DNA from: an uncultured Prevotella sp.
GTDB lineage: Bacteria > Bacteroidota > Bacteroidia > Bacteroidales > Bacteroidaceae
Direction: 5' to 3'
NCBI GenBank assembly: GCA_946415245.1
Contig: CAMKRS010000005.1
Coordinates: 28,718-92,717 of the forward strand
DNA length: 64,000 bases
Both the position numbers and the translations under genes were made by a program. Below are positions 35,629 to 43,742 of this stretch, piece after piece; positions within the stretch are counted from its first letter, which is position 1, and each line of letters begins with the position of its first letter. Under the pieces are notes generated by a model. It was not told the DNA's origin, made no database searches, and was given only the letters and a program-made list of their open reading frames with translations.

Positions 35629-36294
35629 ATGAACATCCTCGTTTCTCAAGAGATAGCGAGCGTTTGCCCTGGCTTCGTAGGAGCCGCGGTAGACGCTCGT
35701 GTGGTTAATACCCCCTACAGTGCAGAACTATGGCAGGAGATCCACGCCCTCGAAGACCGTTTGCGCCAGACGCTCTCCACAGAGACACTCAAGGAACAGC
35801 CAGGCATCGCGGCCACCCGTCGGGTATACAAGGCGTGTGGCAAGGACCCCTCGCGCTACCGTCCTGCCAGCGAACAACTCATCCGACGCATGTTGCAGGG
35901 TAAGGAACTCTATCAGATCGACACCCTCGTCGACCTGGTGAACCTCGCCTCCATCGCCTTCGGTTATAGCATCGGTGGTTTCGATGCAGACCATTTCGTA
36001 GGAGATACCCTCACCCTGGGCATCGGACGCGAAGGAGAACCCTACGAGGGTATCGGACGCGGACCTCTGAACATTGCGGGACTGCCTGTGTATCGCGATG
36101 CCCAAGGTGGCGTAGGCACTCCCACCAGCGACCATGAGCGTACGAAGATGACACTTGCCACCACACATCTCGTGGTACTCATCAATGGCTACGACGGCAA
36201 CCGCGAGCGCGTCATCGCCAATGCCGAGTTTATCCAAGGGCTGCTTCGCAAATATTGTCAGAGTGATGGCGGAACCATCACCCTTTACCCATAA
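35629..36294 (+). CDS. B3/B4 tRNA-binding domain protein
   Basis: A 221-residue stand-alone protein related to the B3/B4 editing region of the phenylalanyl-tRNA synthetase beta chain (COG3382). The signature CGKDPSRYRPASEQLIRRML is clear. The part with VDLVNLASIAFGYSIGGFDADH and TTHLVVLINGYDGN completes the domain. A trans-editing or tRNA-related role is likely from the family, but the substrate is unknown. Confidence 0.88.
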   Translation: MNILVSQEIASVCPGFVGAAVDARVVNTPYSAELWQEIHALEDRLRQTLSTETLKEQPGIAATRRVYKACGKDPSRYRPASEQLIRRMLQGKELYQIDTLVDLVNLASIAFGYSIGGFDADHFVGDTLTLGIGREGEPYEGIGRGPLNIAGLPVYRDAQGGVGTPTSDHERTKMTLATTHLVVLINGYDGNRERVIANAEFIQGLLRKYCQSDGGTITLYP

Positions 36295-36320
36295 GACCCA
36301 TCCACAAAACCCAACAATCA

Positions 36321-37904
36321 ATGAAAAAGCTTAGTTTGTTCCTCATCACCCTGCTGATGGTCCTCACGGCCTCAGCCCAAGAAGAGAATAAAGAAATCAT
36401 CGCCACCACCTCAGGTCGTGTGAGCGGCATCATCCAGGAAGGCACCCTCGCCTACCTCGGCATTCCTTATGCCAAAGTGGAGCGTTTTATGCCTCCCAAA
36501 CCCGTTAAGAAGTGGAAAGGCGTACGTAAATGCGACCACTGGGGGCCGATGACCATGCAACAGCAGAACCGTCCGATGACGGAAGACCAGATGTCAGAGA
36601 ATTGCTGCGTACTCAACGTGTGGACCACCGATGTGAAGGCGAAGAAACCCGTGATGTTCTGGCTTCACGGTGGCGGCTTCGACAGCGGCACCTCGGAATG
36701 GGACCCCGGCATGTGTCTGGCTAAGAAAGATGTGGTTGTAGTCAGTATCAACCACCGACTGAACATTCTCGGCTTCCTCGACCTCTCCACCTGCAGCAAG
36801 AAATATAAATACTCAGGCAATGTCGGCATGCTTGATGCCGTGCAGGCCCTCGAATGGGTGCGCGACAACATCAGTAAGTTCGGTGGCGATCCCAACAACG
36901 TCACTATCTTCGGTGAATCCGGCGGTGGCGGAAAGGTTGGCACGCTGATGTGTATGCCTAAGGCCAAAGGACTCTTCCACAAGGCCATCATCATGAGTGG
37001 TACTATCCTCAATGTCAATACCAAGGCGATGACAGAGGAACTCGGTGAAGCTGTGCTCAAGGAACTGGGTATCGACAAGAAGCATGTAGAGAAAATCAAT
37101 CAGGTATCCTATAAGGATCTCTATGCAGCAGGTCAGCGTGCGATGGCTGCCAGCATCGGCACCCGCAGGCCGGGCACCCCGATGATGTGGGGTTTCGGAC
37201 CTACACCCGATGGTGAGGTGCTGCTGCAACAGCCCTTCCAACCCGCCTTTGCCAGCATCAGCGACGATATCCCCCTGATGATCGGCACCACCTTCAATGA
37301 ATTGCAGCGCGCCCGCTACAATCAGCCCATCACGATGGAACAGGCACGCACAGAATTGCAACGCACCTTTGGCGACGAGACCGATGCCTACATCAGTGCT
37401 TTCTGTGAATCTTATCCCGACAAGCAACTGCGTACATTGCCTGCCGATCTGCTCTGTATCGACTGGCTGTTCCGCCCGAAGACCATCATTACTTCCGATG
37501 CCATTGGTGGCACACGCAAAGCCGACACCTATGTATATATGTACACCGTTGGCGAGAGCGACAATCGTGGCTATAAGGGTTCTGCCCATGGTTCAGAACT
37601 GAAATACTGCTTCGATGTGCTCTATCACTACAGCAACCAGTTGTCACAACAATGCATCGACGCCAACAAGCAGTGGGCGGAGACATTAAGCAATGTGTGG
37701 GCGAAATTCGCACACGATGGCAATCCCAACTGCAACGGACTACCCTCATGGCAACCCTATACCAAAGAAAACGGCGAGCTCATGGAATTTGGCGGTACCA
37801 AGCCCACCCTCCATCACAACCACGACCGCAAACTCGAGGAAATCATCAACCGTCACTGCTTCAAGCAGCTCGACGAATTCAATAAAAAGAAAATTACACA
37901 GTAG
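36321..37904 (+). CDS. Type B carboxylesterase, exported
   Basis: A 527-residue alpha/beta hydrolase with a signal peptide cleaved after VLTASA. GIPYAKVERFMPP, CCVLNVWTTD and MFWLHGGGFDSGT (oxyanion hole) are followed by the nucleophile Ser in IFGESGGGGKV and the likely catalytic His in GSAHGSELKY. Substrates of this family range from acyl esters to hydroxycinnamates; the target here is unknown. A terminator overlaps the stop codon, so it is a single gene or the end of the folE operon. Confidence 0.92.
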   Translation: MKKLSLFLITLLMVLTASAQEENKEIIATTSGRVSGIIQEGTLAYLGIPYAKVERFMPPKPVKKWKGVRKCDHWGPMTMQQQNRPMTEDQMSENCCVLNVWTTDVKAKKPVMFWLHGGGFDSGTSEWDPGMCLAKKDVVVVSINHRLNILGFLDLSTCSKKYKYSGNVGMLDAVQALEWVRDNISKFGGDPNNVTIFGESGGGGKVGTLMCMPKAKGLFHKAIIMSGTILNVNTKAMTEELGEAVLKELGIDKKHVEKINQVSYKDLYAAGQRAMAASIGTRRPGTPMMWGFGPTPDGEVLLQQPFQPAFASISDDIPLMIGTTFNELQRARYNQPITMEQARTELQRTFGDETDAYISAFCESYPDKQLRTLPADLLCIDWLFRPKTIITSDAIGGTRKADTYVYMYTVGESDNRGYKGSAHGSELKYCFDVLYHYSNQLSQQCIDANKQWAETLSNVWAKFAHDGNPNCNGLPSWQPYTKENGELMEFGGTKPTLHHNHDRKLEEIINRHCFKQLDEFNKKKITQ

Positions 37905-37927
37905 GAACCGACCCTACTGTGTATTTA
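37896..37927 (+). terminator. Terminator of the carboxylesterase gene
   Basis: Stem ACACAGTAGG / CCTACTGTGT containing the stop codon, followed by ATTTAT. Confidence 0.8.
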
Positions 37928-37962
37928 TACCAGTCTGGCTGGACACCATCGATGTAAAGGTA

Positions 37963-38049
37963 TAGGATTTCCCTATTCAAGAATAGGAAAAATCCCCATC
38001 CAGATTAGGACTTTTCCTTTGTAAACCTCACTAAAAGTTCCGATCTTTG
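37963..38049 (+). promoter_or_regulatory. Promoter with three TAGGA direct repeats
   Basis: TAGGA occurs at 37963, 37984 and 38006 (21- and 22-base periods). The -7 element GATCTTTG at 38042-38049 lies 31 bases after the last one. The same layout and similar sequence occur upstream of the gene at 41744. The period fits the direct-repeat sites of LytTR-type regulators, which is inference. Confidence 0.65.
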
Positions 38050-38102
38050 CAGCGTGAACAAGAAACAAAATGTTTAACTCTTTAAAGATAGGAGATTAAG
38101 AT

Positions 38103-38768
38103 ATGAAGAAGATGATGATTCTGGCAGTGATGATGGTCATGACTATCTCGGCCAACGCAATGAGCTATAACGCAGCAAAGCACGAGGCACTGTTCCTGAG
38201 CGACAAGATGGCTTACGAGCTGAACCTCACCGCTGCACAGTATGAGGCAGTTTACGAGATCAACCTCGACTACCTAATGAGCCTGAACGGACACGGTGAT
38301 GTCTTCGGCATCTGGTGGGATCGCCGCAATGCTGACCTCCGTTTCGTGCTGAACAGCTGGCAGTTCGACAAGTATATGAGCCTGGCTCACTTCTATCGTC
38401 CTGTGGCTTGGCATGCAGGTGGCTGGACATTCGCAGTGTACTCCCACTATGACAGAGGGCGTTTCTTCAACGCACACCCAAAGGTATTCGTTACCTATAA
38501 GGGCGGAAACAACCACAAGCACGATCGCTTCTATGCCGACCGTCACGTGAATAAACCCGCTGTGCATCACAATGCTCCTGCTGCACATCACCGCTCGGCT
38601 ATGCCGCTTGGCTCGTCCAAGAATGCACCAGTTGCACATCGCAATGCACCAGCTCCGGCTCCGCACAACGGAAAGCCCGCAGCAGCACACAATGATCGCA
38701 AGGGCGCAGATCGTCACATGGCAATGAATACGAATCGTGGCAATGGTGGCCACTTCGGACGCAGGTAA
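38103..38768 (+). CDS. Exported histidine-rich protein, unknown function
   Basis: A 221-residue protein with a signal peptide ending at SANA. The first half (FLSDKMAYELNLTAAQYEAVYEINLDYL) recalls LTxxQ-type periplasmic sensor or chaperone helices, which is only a resemblance. The second half is rich in His, Ala, Pro and Asn (HHNAPAAHHRS, HRNAPAPAPHN) and could bind metal ions. It has its own promoter with three direct repeats and a terminator, so it is a regulated single gene. Confidence 0.75.
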   Translation: MKKMMILAVMMVMTISANAMSYNAAKHEALFLSDKMAYELNLTAAQYEAVYEINLDYLMSLNGHGDVFGIWWDRRNADLRFVLNSWQFDKYMSLAHFYRPVAWHAGGWTFAVYSHYDRGRFFNAHPKVFVTYKGGNNHKHDRFYADRHVNKPAVHHNAPAAHHRSAMPLGSSKNAPVAHRNAPAPAPHNGKPAAAHNDRKGADRHMAMNTNRGNGGHFGRR

Positions 38769-38807
38769 ACTGTTCCATAAAACCACTATATGCCTACAAA
38801 GGACACC

Positions 38808-38838
38808 GGGGGATCTCAGCATGCTGGGATTCCCTTTT
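38808..38838. terminator. Bidirectional terminator
   Basis: Imperfect stem GGGATCTCAGCA / TGCTGGGATTCCC followed by TTTTCA, between convergent genes. Confidence 0.75.
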
Positions 38839-38842
38839 CATT

Positions 38843-39505
38843 TTATTCCGCGTAATCTGAGAGTTTGATATTATCAGCGGGAGTCTCTTTTTCAGTCTCT
38901 TTCTGGTTGGCCATATCCTCGGCGTAGGCACGCATGTTCGTCAGGATGTCGAAATTATCATCTTTCACGAAGAAAACGTTGGCAATACGCCACTGACCAT
39001 CCTCCACCTGCATCAGCCAGCGCATGGGAACGCCCTTGATGGTAACGGCATCCTTCACCTGGAACCTGACATCAGCCATACCATCAGGCTGCATCGTGAC
39101 CTGAATACTATCGACGCTGATAGCTCCCTCGTAACAATCGTAAACCCAAGGATTCAACGGTCCTTCATCACCGAAGTCGAAGAATCCGCCGCACTCACAC
39201 ACGCTGTCGACAGCCAGCACTTCATTATTTACCCGCTGCCATTCCTTACTGCCGAAAAGATCGTCTACCGATGGCTTACCTTCGTCATAATGCACCCGCA
39301 GCTCATTCCAATAGGCATAGACGGCATTCACCTGCTTCTTGACAGCCTCTACCGTATTCAGCGTGTCATCTACTACAATGCTGGCACTGTCTATCCCTAT
39401 ACCGTGACCACCATCCTGAGGTGACTTCTGACCTCCACAGGCCATCAGCATCATCGGAACGAACATATACAAGATCTTCCTCATCTTATTTTGCTTCTTA
39501 TTCAT
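38843..39505 (-). CDS. Lipoprotein, DUF3828-like
   Basis: A 220-residue protein. The lipobox is in FVPMMLMACGGQ. The central part (VNAVYAYWNELRVHYDEGKP, then DYD-like acidic segments and MRWLMQVEDGQWRIANVFF) looks like a DUF3828/NTF2-like fold, with moderate certainty. Methionines at 39505 and 39484 both give a workable signal peptide; I list the longer. A TAATTTTG element at 39550-39557 on the minus strand is a likely promoter. Its function is unknown. Confidence 0.72.
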   Translation of the reverse strand: MNKKQNKMRKILYMFVPMMLMACGGQKSPQDGGHGIGIDSASIVVDDTLNTVEAVKKQVNAVYAYWNELRVHYDEGKPSVDDLFGSKEWQRVNNEVLAVDSVCECGGFFDFGDEGPLNPWVYDCYEGAISVDSIQVTMQPDGMADVRFQVKDAVTIKGVPMRWLMQVEDGQWRIANVFFVKDDNFDILTNMRAYAEDMANQKETEKETPADNIKLSDYAE

Positions 39506-39579
39506 ATCTTTTGTTGGTGTTTGATTATAAACTATCATAAATATCGCCACAAAATTAGCAATAATTCCGAAATAATTAG

Positions 39580-39587
39580 TATCTTTG
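39580..39587 (+). promoter_or_regulatory. -7 element
   Basis: TATCTTTG, about 50 bases before the gene at 39637. Confidence 0.6.
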
Positions 39588-39636
39588 CAAAGATATTTTG
39601 CGAAAACAATAATGAAATCATATAAACTCTATAAAA

Positions 39637-40239
39637 ATGAAAAGACTATCTTTGGCAATCATGTTTGTGTTCTGCACGCTGGCAATGGCAGCACAGGACG
39701 GCATTAAAGTGAAATTCCAGGGCAACAGTCCCGACATCATGGACTTTGCGTGGTCCTACGTTACTTCTTCCGATGGTGAAGAGGATGGAGAGGTAGATGA
39801 GTCCACAAACGCTCTGCGACAGGCTCTGGAACGGTATCGCAAGGGCCAGTCTCAGCCCGAGGGCTATACGGTAACTGTCGACCAGAAGGCAGGCTACATC
39901 CTCGTGGAGTCTCGCCACGACGGTTTCATAAGCAAGTGGGAGATGTGCTACTGGAACATGAGCGACAAAAAGCACAAGCTGTTTGCATATTGCGTCGAGC
40001 TCTCTGAGAACGGCAAACGCACATCGCCCGGCCAGTATGACGGGCTGAACTTCTACCGCTACGACAATGCCACGAAGACGATGTCGCTGTATGACGCAGG
40101 TTTCGAAGTGGATTATTTCAACATCTCCTACTCCCTACCCCGCACAGGCAAGGATATCATCGTAACGCAGTGGAGCGAAAACGGCAGGGAGAAATGGCAG
40201 AAGACGCTGAAATGGAACGGAAGCCGGTTTAGTTACTAA
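39637..40239 (+). CDS. Exported protein, unknown function
   Basis: A 200-residue protein with a signal peptide ending near AMAAQ. The mature part mixes acidic and aromatic beta-strand segments (GYILVESRHDGFISKWEMCYWNMSDKKHKLFAYCVEL, DIIVTQWSENGREKWQKTLKW). No family is recognised. It starts a run of four small genes ending at 41192; the next gene is about 60 bases away. Confidence 0.72.
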   Translation: MKRLSLAIMFVFCTLAMAAQDGIKVKFQGNSPDIMDFAWSYVTSSDGEEDGEVDESTNALRQALERYRKGQSQPEGYTVTVDQKAGYILVESRHDGFISKWEMCYWNMSDKKHKLFAYCVELSENGKRTSPGQYDGLNFYRYDNATKTMSLYDAGFEVDYFNISYSLPRTGKDIIVTQWSENGREKWQKTLKWNGSRFSY

Positions 40240-40300
40240 AACGCAACTTTTCGCATTGAACCTGCGTCTAACAGATAGAAACTTTTAAACAATAACGATT

Positions 40301-40618
40301 ATGATACTCTCAACAACCCCACAAATTGAAGGTCACACCATCCGCGAGTACAAAGGTATTGTGACAGGTGAAACCATTATCGGTGCTAACATGTTCAAGG
40401 ATCTGTTTGCTGGCATCCGCGACATCGTAGGCGGTCGTGCAGGCGCTTATGAGACTGTTTTGCGCGAGGCCAAAGAAACGTCTTTGAATGAAATGATGCA
40501 ACGTGCCCAGGCTATGGGAGCCAATGCCATTGTAGGCATCGACATCGACTACGAGACCATCGGTGCCAACGGTTCGATGCTCATGGTTGCCACCAGCGGC
40601 ACAGCCGTAGTTATATGA
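40301..40618 (+). CDS. YbjQ family protein (UPF0145)
   Basis: A 105-residue cytoplasmic protein with the family pattern [21 protein letters not shown], then GGRAGAYE, then [18 protein letters not shown]. The family was once annotated as heavy-metal binding; its function is still unclear, and it forms pentamers in known structures. The stop overlaps the next ATG. Confidence 0.9.
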   Translation: MILSTTPQIEGHTIREYKGIVTGETIIGANMFKDLFAGIRDIVGGRAGAYETVLREAKETSLNEMMQRAQAMGANAIVGIDIDYETIGANGSMLMVATSGTAVVI

Positions 40619-40998
40619 AGTACATTGCCTTTACATTCGTATTTTTAGTCTTGTTATTATGCTCATGCCGTAATCATGCGGCACCGTCCTCTGATGTGCA
40701 GACGGAAGACACATTAAGGACCATTACGGAAGAAATGGCATACGAGGGCGTAAACAACTATTGCCACAGCACGTATGACTGGAGCGTAGCAAAGGATCAT
40801 CCTGACATCATGTATCTGACGATGGGCGAAGAGACGGATTCCGCACACCAAGTGGTATTCCGCAGTTACACCGGTGCCTTTGTACATTTCTATGTCGACA
40901 AGACAAGTGGCACCACAAAAATAGTGGAGGAAGTGCCGTCCCTCAATGTCGAGGAGGAAGCAGGAACCATCAACTTATTTGATTATTTAGAGAAATGA
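40615..40998 (+). CDS. Small lipoprotein, unknown function
   Basis: A 127-residue protein with lipobox LLLCSCRN. The segment [30 protein letters not shown], then [23 protein letters not shown], has the look of a PepSY-like alpha-beta unit, which I cannot confirm. It overlaps both neighbours by four bases (ATGA), so the three genes are translationally coupled. Confidence 0.7.
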   Translation: MKYIAFTFVFLVLLLCSCRNHAAPSSDVQTEDTLRTITEEMAYEGVNNYCHSTYDWSVAKDHPDIMYLTMGEETDSAHQVVFRSYTGAFVHFYVDKTSGTTKIVEEVPSLNVEEEAGTINLFDYLEK

Positions 40999-41192
40999 AG
41001 AAACGTAAGATTAAGTATTCTGCAATATTCCTTCTCTGTTGGTTTGCCCTTTTAGTATTGTTGGTGGATGGAGTCCTGAAGTTCCAGACATTGGTTGACT
41101 ATTTCGGGTCGTACGCATTGGTAGAGGTCGTATTGCTGCTATTAGTGATTCTACCAACACTTGCAGTTTACACATTTACAAAAGAAAAATGA
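40995..41192 (+). CDS. Small membrane protein with two helices
   Basis: A 65-residue protein with a basic N-terminus and two hydrophobic segments (YSAIFLLCWFALLVLLVDGV and VEVVLLLLVILPTLAVYTF). No family is recognised. Coupling to the lipoprotein gene suggests they act together in the envelope. Confidence 0.65.
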   Translation: MKKRKIKYSAIFLLCWFALLVLLVDGVLKFQTLVDYFGSYALVEVVLLLLVILPTLAVYTFTKEK

Positions 41193-41314
41193 TCCGCGAT
41201 TTCATTGCTCTTGACTTCGAGACAGGCAACCTCGTTATCTACAATCCCCAGCCAGCCACATGTATATATTATCAAAATCCCCGACCTGCAGTAATGCAAG
41301 CCGGGGATTCTTGA
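41189..41314 (+). pseudogene. Remnant of a DnaQ-like 3'-5' exonuclease
   Basis: The 41-codon frame starts MIRDFIALDFETGN, which matches the exo I motif (DFE) at the start of small DnaQ-like exonucleases. Similarity stops after about 15 residues and a terminator follows. It looks like a gene truncated to its first exonuclease motif. The start overlaps the previous stop as ATGA. A short functional peptide cannot be excluded. Confidence 0.5.
41276..41312 (+). terminator. Terminator of the 39.6-41.3 kb gene run
   Basis: Stem AATCCCCG / CGGGGATT with an inner TGCA pair, followed by TCTTGATT. Confidence 0.75.
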
Positions 41315-41339
41315 TTGATATATATGGAATGGCAAACAA

Positions 41340-41744
41340 TCATGCCATGAAGTGCTTGATATTGCGGGCTGACGTCTTATTGGCATCGTAGCGGACTGTC
41401 AACTCACGAGTGCGGGAATTCCAGTTGGTGTCCATCACGCCCTTCATGTTCTCAACCTTGGCCACAACCTTCTTATGAGAATCGTGACGGCTCACCTTGA
41501 TGGTGCAGGTCTTCACGTCAGGACGATAGGCTTTGGTCTTGTGGGCATCGAAGTGCGCAGTCTTTTTATCAGCCTTATCGAAGTGCGAGGCCTTCTTATC
41601 ATTATTCACTACAACGACATCATGCTTTTTGTCGTTCTTCTTATTATTACCGGCCATTGCTGGCATTGCGAATGTGATGCTCATCATCATCATGATTGCG
41701 ATCACTTTATTCAGCCAATTAGTGCTCACTATTGTCTTCTTCAT
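41340..41744 (-). CDS. Exported HMA-like protein, Lys/His-rich
   Basis: A 134-residue protein with a signal peptide ending PAMAG. A Lys/Asp/His-rich linker (KKNDKKHD, KKASHFDKADKKTAHFDAHK) precedes a C-terminal ferredoxin-like fold: CTIKVSRHDSHKKVVAKVENMKGV then REL TVRYDANKTSARNI. It resembles heavy-metal-associated domains but lacks a CxxC pair; only one Cys remains. It shares its promoter architecture with the His-rich protein at 38.1 kb. A role in metal handling is inference. Confidence 0.75.
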   Translation of the reverse strand: MKKTIVSTNWLNKVIAIMMMMSITFAMPAMAGNNKKNDKKHDVVVVNNDKKASHFDKADKKTAHFDAHKTKAYRPDVKTCTIKVSRHDSHKKVVAKVENMKGVMDTNWNSRTRELTVRYDANKTSARNIKHFMA

Positions 41745-41811
41745 AACTTTCTTCTTTTAAATTGTTCAACTTTCGTTCTGTGATCAGACTCCTATGTTCT
41801 GATTCACGGTG

Positions 41812-41900
41812 CAAAGTTAAGGAGATTCAGTGGGATTTGGAAATGAAAAATCCTATTCTATGATTCCTGATTCCCTAAACTTTCGTGGGGATTTTCCCTA
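41812..41900 (-). promoter_or_regulatory. Promoter with three TAGGR direct repeats
   Basis: On the minus strand TAGGR motifs end at 41896-41900, 41873-41877 and 41851-41855 (22- and 23-base periods), and TAACTTTG lies at 41812-41819, 31 bases after the last motif. It matches the region upstream of the gene at 38103. Confidence 0.68.
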
Positions 41901-41960
41901 TCAGGGCAAGACATAATGTAAAATTTGCAATTGTGCATTCATTTTATAACAAAAAAAGTG

Positions 41961-41968
41961 TATCTTTG
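41961..41968 (+). promoter_or_regulatory. -7 element of pepD
   Basis: TATCTTTG, 44 bases before the pepD ATG. Confidence 0.65.
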
Positions 41969-42012
41969 CAACCACAATTCAATGAATATGAACATGATTA
42001 AGCATTGAAAGT

Positions 42013-43440
42013 ATGAAAACTACAACAGAACGTGTGTTCCAGATCTTTAAGGAACTGAACCAGATTCCACGCCCTTCGCACCATGAAGAGCGAGTGGCTG
42101 ACTATCTATGCCGGTTTGCAGAGCGGTTGAATCTGCCCTACAAGCGCGACAAGGAGAACTGCGTCGTCATCAGCAAACCTGCCACACAGGGGTATGAAGG
42201 CGCAGAACCTGTCGTACTGCTCAACCACATGGATATGGTTTGCGTGGGCATGAGCGATCCGCTTAACACGCCTATCGATGCCTATATAGAGAATGGATGG
42301 ATGAAGGCACGCGGCACGTCATTGGGTGCTGACAACGGCATCGGACTGTCGATGGCACTTGCTGTACTGGAGAGCAACGAGATTGTGCACGGCCCGCTGG
42401 AGGTCATTACTACCACCAATGAGGAGGACGGCATGTCAGGAGCCTCACAGCTGAGCAGCGACTTCCTGAAAGGTCGCAAGGTCATCAACCTTGATTCGGA
42501 AGACTACGACACCATCACGACGGGAGCTGCAGGTGCCTGCCTGCAGTTCCATCGCATCCCCATGGAGCGTGTGCCGGCCCCTGAAGACAGAAGCTGGTAC
42601 CGCATCCGCATAGATGGTGGATTGGGCGGGCACTCTGGTGTTGACATCAATAAAGGACGTTGTTCGGCCGTTAAGGCAGCTGCTGCTATTTTATTGTCTC
42701 TTTCGGAGAAACATGACTTCAGCTTGGCAACTATCAATATCGGTGAGGCCAATGCTTCGATTGCCTCAAAGGGCGAGATGGTGATAGCATGTCCATCGGC
42801 AGAATCTCAAGCCTTGACTCTTGATTTTAAGCATCCATGCGATTGGTTGCATGATGAATACCCTCAGGACCCTGATGTGAAGTGTGTCATCGAAGCCTGT
42901 GAACCCCAAGAAACCGTTATCTCGCCAAAAACTTTCCAGGCACTGATGACCTGCTTGTGTGAGGTGCCTCAAGGGGTAGTGAGATTAAAGTGGGCGATGC
43001 CGGACACAGTGGAAACGTCGAATAATATCGGGCGTGTCGTGACGGAAGAGGAACACATTTTTGTCTCTACCCACACACGCAGTTTCATCGATGACGATAT
43101 GGATGCACTAAGCAAGGCTATTGCCAAGACGTTTAAGGATAGCGGTGCCCATTCCGAAGTTGTGATGTCGGCTCCTGCCTGGCAGGAAGACCAACAGTCG
43201 GCATTCCTGCAGCTGACCTCCGACACGTTCCAAGATGTGCTGGGTTGGCGTCCACGGATGGTGGCCATGCACTTCGTGCTTGAAGCAGGGTTCTTCGTCG
43301 AGCACTATCCAGGCATTCAGATTGCCAGCATCGGCCCACGAATCGTTGAGCCTCACTCAACAAGCGAGCGTGTGGAACTGGCGACCATAGAGGATATCTG
43401 GCAAGTGCTTATCGAACTGCTCAAACGTCTTGCTGTATAG
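42013..43440 (+). CDS. pepD: Aminoacyl-histidine dipeptidase, M20
   Basis: A 475-residue cytosolic metallopeptidase releasing amino acids from dipeptides such as carnosine-type X-His. FKELNQIPRPSHHEE starts the family. The zinc motifs are LLNHMDMV, GTSLGADNGIGLSMAL, TTNEEDGMSGA and the C-terminal EPHSTSERVELATIEDIW. It is a single gene with its own promoter, ending at a terminator shared with the tRNA gene. Confidence 0.95.
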   Translation: MKTTTERVFQIFKELNQIPRPSHHEERVADYLCRFAERLNLPYKRDKENCVVISKPATQGYEGAEPVVLLNHMDMVCVGMSDPLNTPIDAYIENGWMKARGTSLGADNGIGLSMALAVLESNEIVHGPLEVITTTNEEDGMSGASQLSSDFLKGRKVINLDSEDYDTITTGAAGACLQFHRIPMERVPAPEDRSWYRIRIDGGLGGHSGVDINKGRCSAVKAAAAILLSLSEKHDFSLATINIGEANASIASKGEMVIACPSAESQALTLDFKHPCDWLHDEYPQDPDVKCVIEACEPQETVISPKTFQALMTCLCEVPQGVVRLKWAMPDTVETSNNIGRVVTEEEHIFVSTHTRSFIDDDMDALSKAIAKTFKDSGAHSEVVMSAPAWQEDQQSAFLQLTSDTFQDVLGWRPRMVAMHFVLEAGFFVEHYPGIQIASIGPRIVEPHSTSERVELATIEDIWQVLIELLKRLAV

Positions 43441-43447
43441 AAAAAGA

Positions 43448-43474
43448 TTAAGGTGCTGAAAATCAGCACCTTAA
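43448..43474. terminator. Bidirectional terminator, pepD / tRNA-Pro
   Basis: Perfect stem TTAAGGTGCTGA / TCAGCACCTTAA with an AAA loop, A and T runs on both sides. Confidence 0.93.
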
Positions 43475-43483
43475 CTTTTGTTT

Positions 43484-43559
43484 TGGTCGGGATTACTGGA
43501 CTCGAACCAGCGACCTCGCGCCCCCCAGACGTGTGCGCTACCAACTGCGCTAAATCCCG
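43484..43559 (-). tRNA. tRNA-Pro (anticodon GGG), CCA encoded
   Basis: A 73-base cloverleaf plus an encoded CCA. The acceptor pairs CGGGATT with AATCCCG. The D stem is GCGC/GCGC. The anticodon loop CTGGGGG gives GGG, which reads CCC and CCU. The T arm holds GGTTCGAGTCC. The anticodon stem CACGT / GCGCG contains an A-C mismatch at the second pair (28-42). A -33/-7 promoter lies about 45 bases upstream. Confidence 0.93.
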
Positions 43560-43604
43560 ATCCTAAAAATGCTTAGCATCTGACCTAAGTCTGAAATGCG
43601 GGTG

Positions 43605-43636
43605 CAAAAGTACACACATTTTTCCGTTTGACCAAA
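43605..43636 (-). promoter_or_regulatory. Promoter of the tRNA-Pro gene
   Basis: On the minus strand TTTG at 43633-43636 and TACTTTTG at 43605-43612, 20 bases apart. Confidence 0.75.
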
Positions 43637-43682
43637 TTTTCCAGCGACTTTTTTCGATTTTATGTGATTTTTTTGTGTCAGA

Positions 43683-43714
43683 TTTGCTTAAACCGATAAA
43701 AATGTGTACCTTTG
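43683..43714 (+). promoter_or_regulatory. Promoter of aroA
   Basis: TTTG at 43683-43686 and TACCTTTG at 43707-43714, 20 bases apart. Confidence 0.78.
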
Positions 43715-43742
43715 CACCACAAATCAAGACTACAACAAACAA

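Noticed and set aside
37905..38102. Riboswitch or small RNA upstream of the His-rich gene
   Set aside because: The region is better explained as a promoter with direct repeats; no riboswitch family was recognised.
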